From a marine actinobacterium PHSC20C1 (lineage in GTDB: Bacteria > Actinomycetota > Actinomycetes > Actinomycetales > Microbacteriaceae), in assembly GCA_000153145.1 (NCBI GenBank), contig CH672415.1:1755588-1819587 (forward strand): DNA of 64,000 nt, written 5' to 3'. This document shows positions 62,385-64,000 of the stretch, in pieces. The translations under genes were made by a program, and so were the position numbers. Numbering within the stretch: position 1 is the stretch's first letter; each line of letters starts with the position of its first letter. Under the pieces are notes generated by a model. That model was given only the letters and a program-made list of their open reading frames with translations. It was not told where the DNA came from and did no database searches.

Positions 62385-62768
62385 CTACGAACTGGAGCGC
62401 TGGGCGATGAGTTCGATTTCGATGGTGGAACCCAACGGGAGTGAGGCGACCCCGATCGTCGTTCGCGCCGGAAACGGTTCTGAGAACTGCGCAGAATAGG
62501 CCTCGTTCATCACAGCGAAGTCATTAATATCCGTGAGGAATACCGTGACTTTTACGACATCACCGGGGCCGAGTCCCGCAGCGGCGAGTACGGCGAAGAG
62601 GTTGTCGAAGCACTGTTGCGTCCGCTGCTCGATGCCCCCGTCAACGAGCTTGCCGGTCACAGGATCGATTGGGGTCTGACCCGAACAGAACACCATTCCG
62701 TTGGCATCAATGCCGTGACTATAGGGCCCGACAGCAGCGGCAGTAGGACTGGTGATCGGTTGACGCAT
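62385..62768 (-). CDS. RidA family reactive-intermediate deaminase
   Basis: A 127-residue protein of the YjgF/YER057c/UK114 family, forming trimers that hydrolyse reactive enamines/imines made by PLP enzymes. GPYSHGIDANGMVFCSGQTPIDP near 14-36 and the Arg of FPARTTIGVASLPLGSTIEIE (near 102), which binds the substrate carboxylate, are present, followed by the Glu of IEIELIA. The ATG at 62768 has GGAGC five to six bases upstream and gives the usual length; the 23 extra residues of the longer frame are rejected. The SdhL-like gene begins 47 bases downstream, suggesting joint expression. This could protect PLP enzymes such as GabT or the aminotransferase. Confidence 0.93.
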   Translation of the reverse strand: MRQPITSPTAAAVGPYSHGIDANGMVFCSGQTPIDPVTGKLVDGGIEQRTQQCFDNLFAVLAAAGLGPGDVVKVTVFLTDINDFAVMNEAYSAQFSEPFPARTTIGVASLPLGSTIEIELIAQRSSS

Positions 62769-62809
62769 GGCGTGCTCCAATTCGTTGATGGCGTTGAGCG
62801 GGGATACCG

Positions 62810-63457
62810 CTATTTGCTTTGGGCCGGATCGCGCCACATTGTGTTGACCGCTGGTAGGCCCGGCGCAACCGGAATGCTGTTGTGCACCCTGAATCCCGCT
62901 GCCGCGTAACGGCGGTCATTGGCGCCGTTACTTGACTCCAAATAGGTTCCGATTCCTTGAGCATCAGCCTGTTCCACGACACGAGCGAGCAACGCCATCC
63001 CAATTCCGTGACCGCGTGCCTGATCTCGAACGCCGAGCATCGAAATATATAGGTGCGGAGTATCGACAGGACGCGCATGCTCGAAGCGCTCGAAGAGTCC
63101 GTTAACTGCGTCGGCGTGATCGCCGAGAAGATCACGAAGGACGGTCGGGAATAGTTCCGCATCCGAATCCGACATCTCGTTGACGCCCGGGCCGAACGCC
63201 GTGACGACAGCTCCGCAACCGGAGGTGAGCCAGACGGCATCATTGGCGATGGCATGGGTGACGGTCATCCGGAAGACAACAGCGTGCTGAGCTGCGCGCG
63301 CCTGCGGGTCGGGAAATGCCCAACTCCACACCGGATCCTGATCGAATGCTTCCACGAGCGTGCCCACGACATCCGGCAGATCCGTCGGCGTAGCAAGTCT
63401 CGTCGACAATCCCGCATCAGTTCGTGCCGAATCCGCGTGATCACCCGTCGCCACCAT
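62810..63457 (-). CDS. GNAT family N-acetyltransferase
   Basis: A 215-residue acetyl-CoA-dependent acetyltransferase. The N-terminal strand STRLATPTDLPDVVGTLVEAF (about 18-38) and the acetyl-CoA-binding segment LGVRDQARGHGIGMALLARVV, with the Q/RxxGxG/A-type loop RGHGIG near 146-152, are clear. It ends with GTYLESSNGANDRRYAAAGFRV. The middle carries FPDPQARAAQHAVVFRM, typical of a subgroup of actinobacterial GNATs. No ribosome-binding site is visible, but TATGCT lies exactly six bases before the ATG at 63457, which supports this start over the GTG at 63463. The substrate is unknown. It precedes ridA on the same strand by 41 bases. Confidence 0.85.
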   Translation of the reverse strand: MVATGDHADSARTDAGLSTRLATPTDLPDVVGTLVEAFDQDPVWSWAFPDPQARAAQHAVVFRMTVTHAIANDAVWLTSGCGAVVTAFGPGVNEMSDSDAELFPTVLRDLLGDHADAVNGLFERFEHARPVDTPHLYISMLGVRDQARGHGIGMALLARVVEQADAQGIGTYLESSNGANDRRYAAAGFRVHNSIPVAPGLPAVNTMWRDPAQSK

Positions 63458-63463
63458 GCGCAC

Positions 63464-63469
63464 AGCATA
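63464..63469 (-). promoter_or_regulatory. -10 hexamer TATGCT, leaderless geometry (GNAT)
   Basis: TATGCT, then six bases, then the ATG at 63457 on the minus strand. No Shine-Dalgarno sequence is seen. Confidence 0.5.
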
Positions 63470-63564
63470 CGGCGGCTACGGCGCATTGGCTACAGAAGAG
63501 GAGCAACGAAGACAGCCGTCGCGACGACCTAGCGGAATCCTGGGGACCGTGCCAGATTAAGTGC

Positions 63565-64000
63565 GTGCGACCCCTACGATATTCAATCAATGTCTCGCTC
63601 GACGGCTGCGTCGACCACATGGCTGGCACCCCGGACGAGGAATCTCACAACTACTCGGCGCAAACCATCGCGCGTGCCGACGCGATCATCCTCGGCCGCA
63701 CCACGTACGAGTTGATGGAGTTTTGGCGTACAACGAAAGACCTGCCGCCATGGATGCATCCGTTTCAGGAATCGATCAACGCGGCCAAGAAGTACCTAGT
63801 GTCGAGCACGCGGGAACCGGACGGCTGGAACACTGAAGCGCTGGTCGGCGACCCCGTCGAGGCGATCAGGAAACTGAAGGAGCAACCGGGCAACGGGCTT
63901 TACGTCGGCGGCGTCACGCTGCCCCTCGCTCTGGCCGATGCCGGGCTCATCGACGAGTACGAGTTCATCGTTTCCCCGACGCTCGTGGGCCACGGGCCCC
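63565..64000 (+). CDS. RibD C-terminal/dihydrofolate reductase-like family protein (3' end beyond window)
   Basis: An open frame of 145 codons from a GTG at 63565 to the window edge with no stop. The first residues VRPLRYSINVSLDGCVDH carry the family start (strand, then SLDG). ADAIILGRTTYELMEFW follows (LGRxTYE, near 44-60), and then GLYVGGVTLPLALADAGLIDEYEF (near 112-135, with the GG cofactor loop). This is the pattern of the YyaP/RibD_C reductases that bind NADPH. The expected length is about 180-195 residues, so about 40 residues are missing at the C-terminus. No signal peptide is present. A possible -10, CAGATT, is six bases before the GTG. The substrate is unknown. Confidence 0.82.
   Translation, partial: MRPLRYSINVSLDGCVDHMAGTPDEESHNYSAQTIARADAIILGRTTYELMEFWRTTKDLPPWMHPFQESINAAKKYLVSSTREPDGWNTEALVGDPVEAIRKLKEQPGNGLYVGGVTLPLALADAGLIDEYEFIVSPTLVGHGP

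Overview
The window looks like a chromosomal segment of a high-GC Gram-positive actinobacterium, most likely a member of the Microbacteriaceae. The genus is not determined. The indications are moderately high GC with many C/G-ending codons in housekeeping genes, an HspR-type HAIR operator in front of a ClpB that lacks its N-domain, and an adenylosuccinate synthetase, PurL and phosphoglucomutase of actinobacterial style. Many starts lack a Shine-Dalgarno sequence and instead have a -10 hexamer six bases upstream, as expected for leaderless mRNAs. I see no rRNA, tRNA, CRISPR array, IS element or phage gene.

Layout. (1) 1-4333, minus strand: a catabolic operon of an FMN alpha-hydroxy-acid oxidase resembling pre-mycofactocin synthase MftD, a GMC flavoprotein, a class III aminotransferase, and the first 28 codons of an exported protein. 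(2) 4430-7540, plus: a small chimeric remnant carrying a piece of purL, a two-helix membrane protein, and purL. (3) 7599-14351, minus: an amidohydrolase followed by a complete peptide-type ABC importer. It diverges from 14448-17806, plus: a TetR regulator, an FAD monooxygenase, a DUF3237 protein and a membrane thioredoxin-fold protein. (4) 17803-26633: chorismate mutase, phosphoglucomutase, a DMT transporter, GNAT, purA, an M4 protease paired with an emfourin-type inhibitor, a DadA-like oxidase and a SpoU-type RNA methylase. (5) 26691-45373, minus: an 18.2 kb gene for a roughly 600 kDa sortase-anchored surface protein with about 47 repeat modules, translationally coupled to a small lipoprotein. 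(6) 45602-52901: an orphan DNA methylase with a HAD phosphatase, a septum-formation-like membrane protein, pyrE, a 48-residue membrane protein, exonuclease III, clpB and a helical-repeat protein. (7) 52964-54070: a DUF305/DUF6153 pair. (8) 54178-60157: a GABA degradation locus with a PucR regulator, gabT and two succinate-semialdehyde dehydrogenases. (9) 60376-64000: an rRNA methylase, a shikimate-dehydrogenase-like protein of the HI0607 class, RidA, GNAT and a RibD-type reductase cut by the window edge.

The genes combine central metabolism (purA, purL, pyrE, pgm, chorismate mutase) with accessory catabolic operons under local regulators. The most unusual object is the giant repeat protein. 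Its modules show nested periodicity: a three-module rhythm overlaid by blocks of six modules, with equivalent sites 2115, 2118 and 2118 bp apart. The best candidates for little-described functional systems are this protein with its coupled lipoprotein, the protease-inhibitor pair and the MftD-like/GMC/aminotransferase operon. All functional statements come from reading the sequence; no database search was possible.
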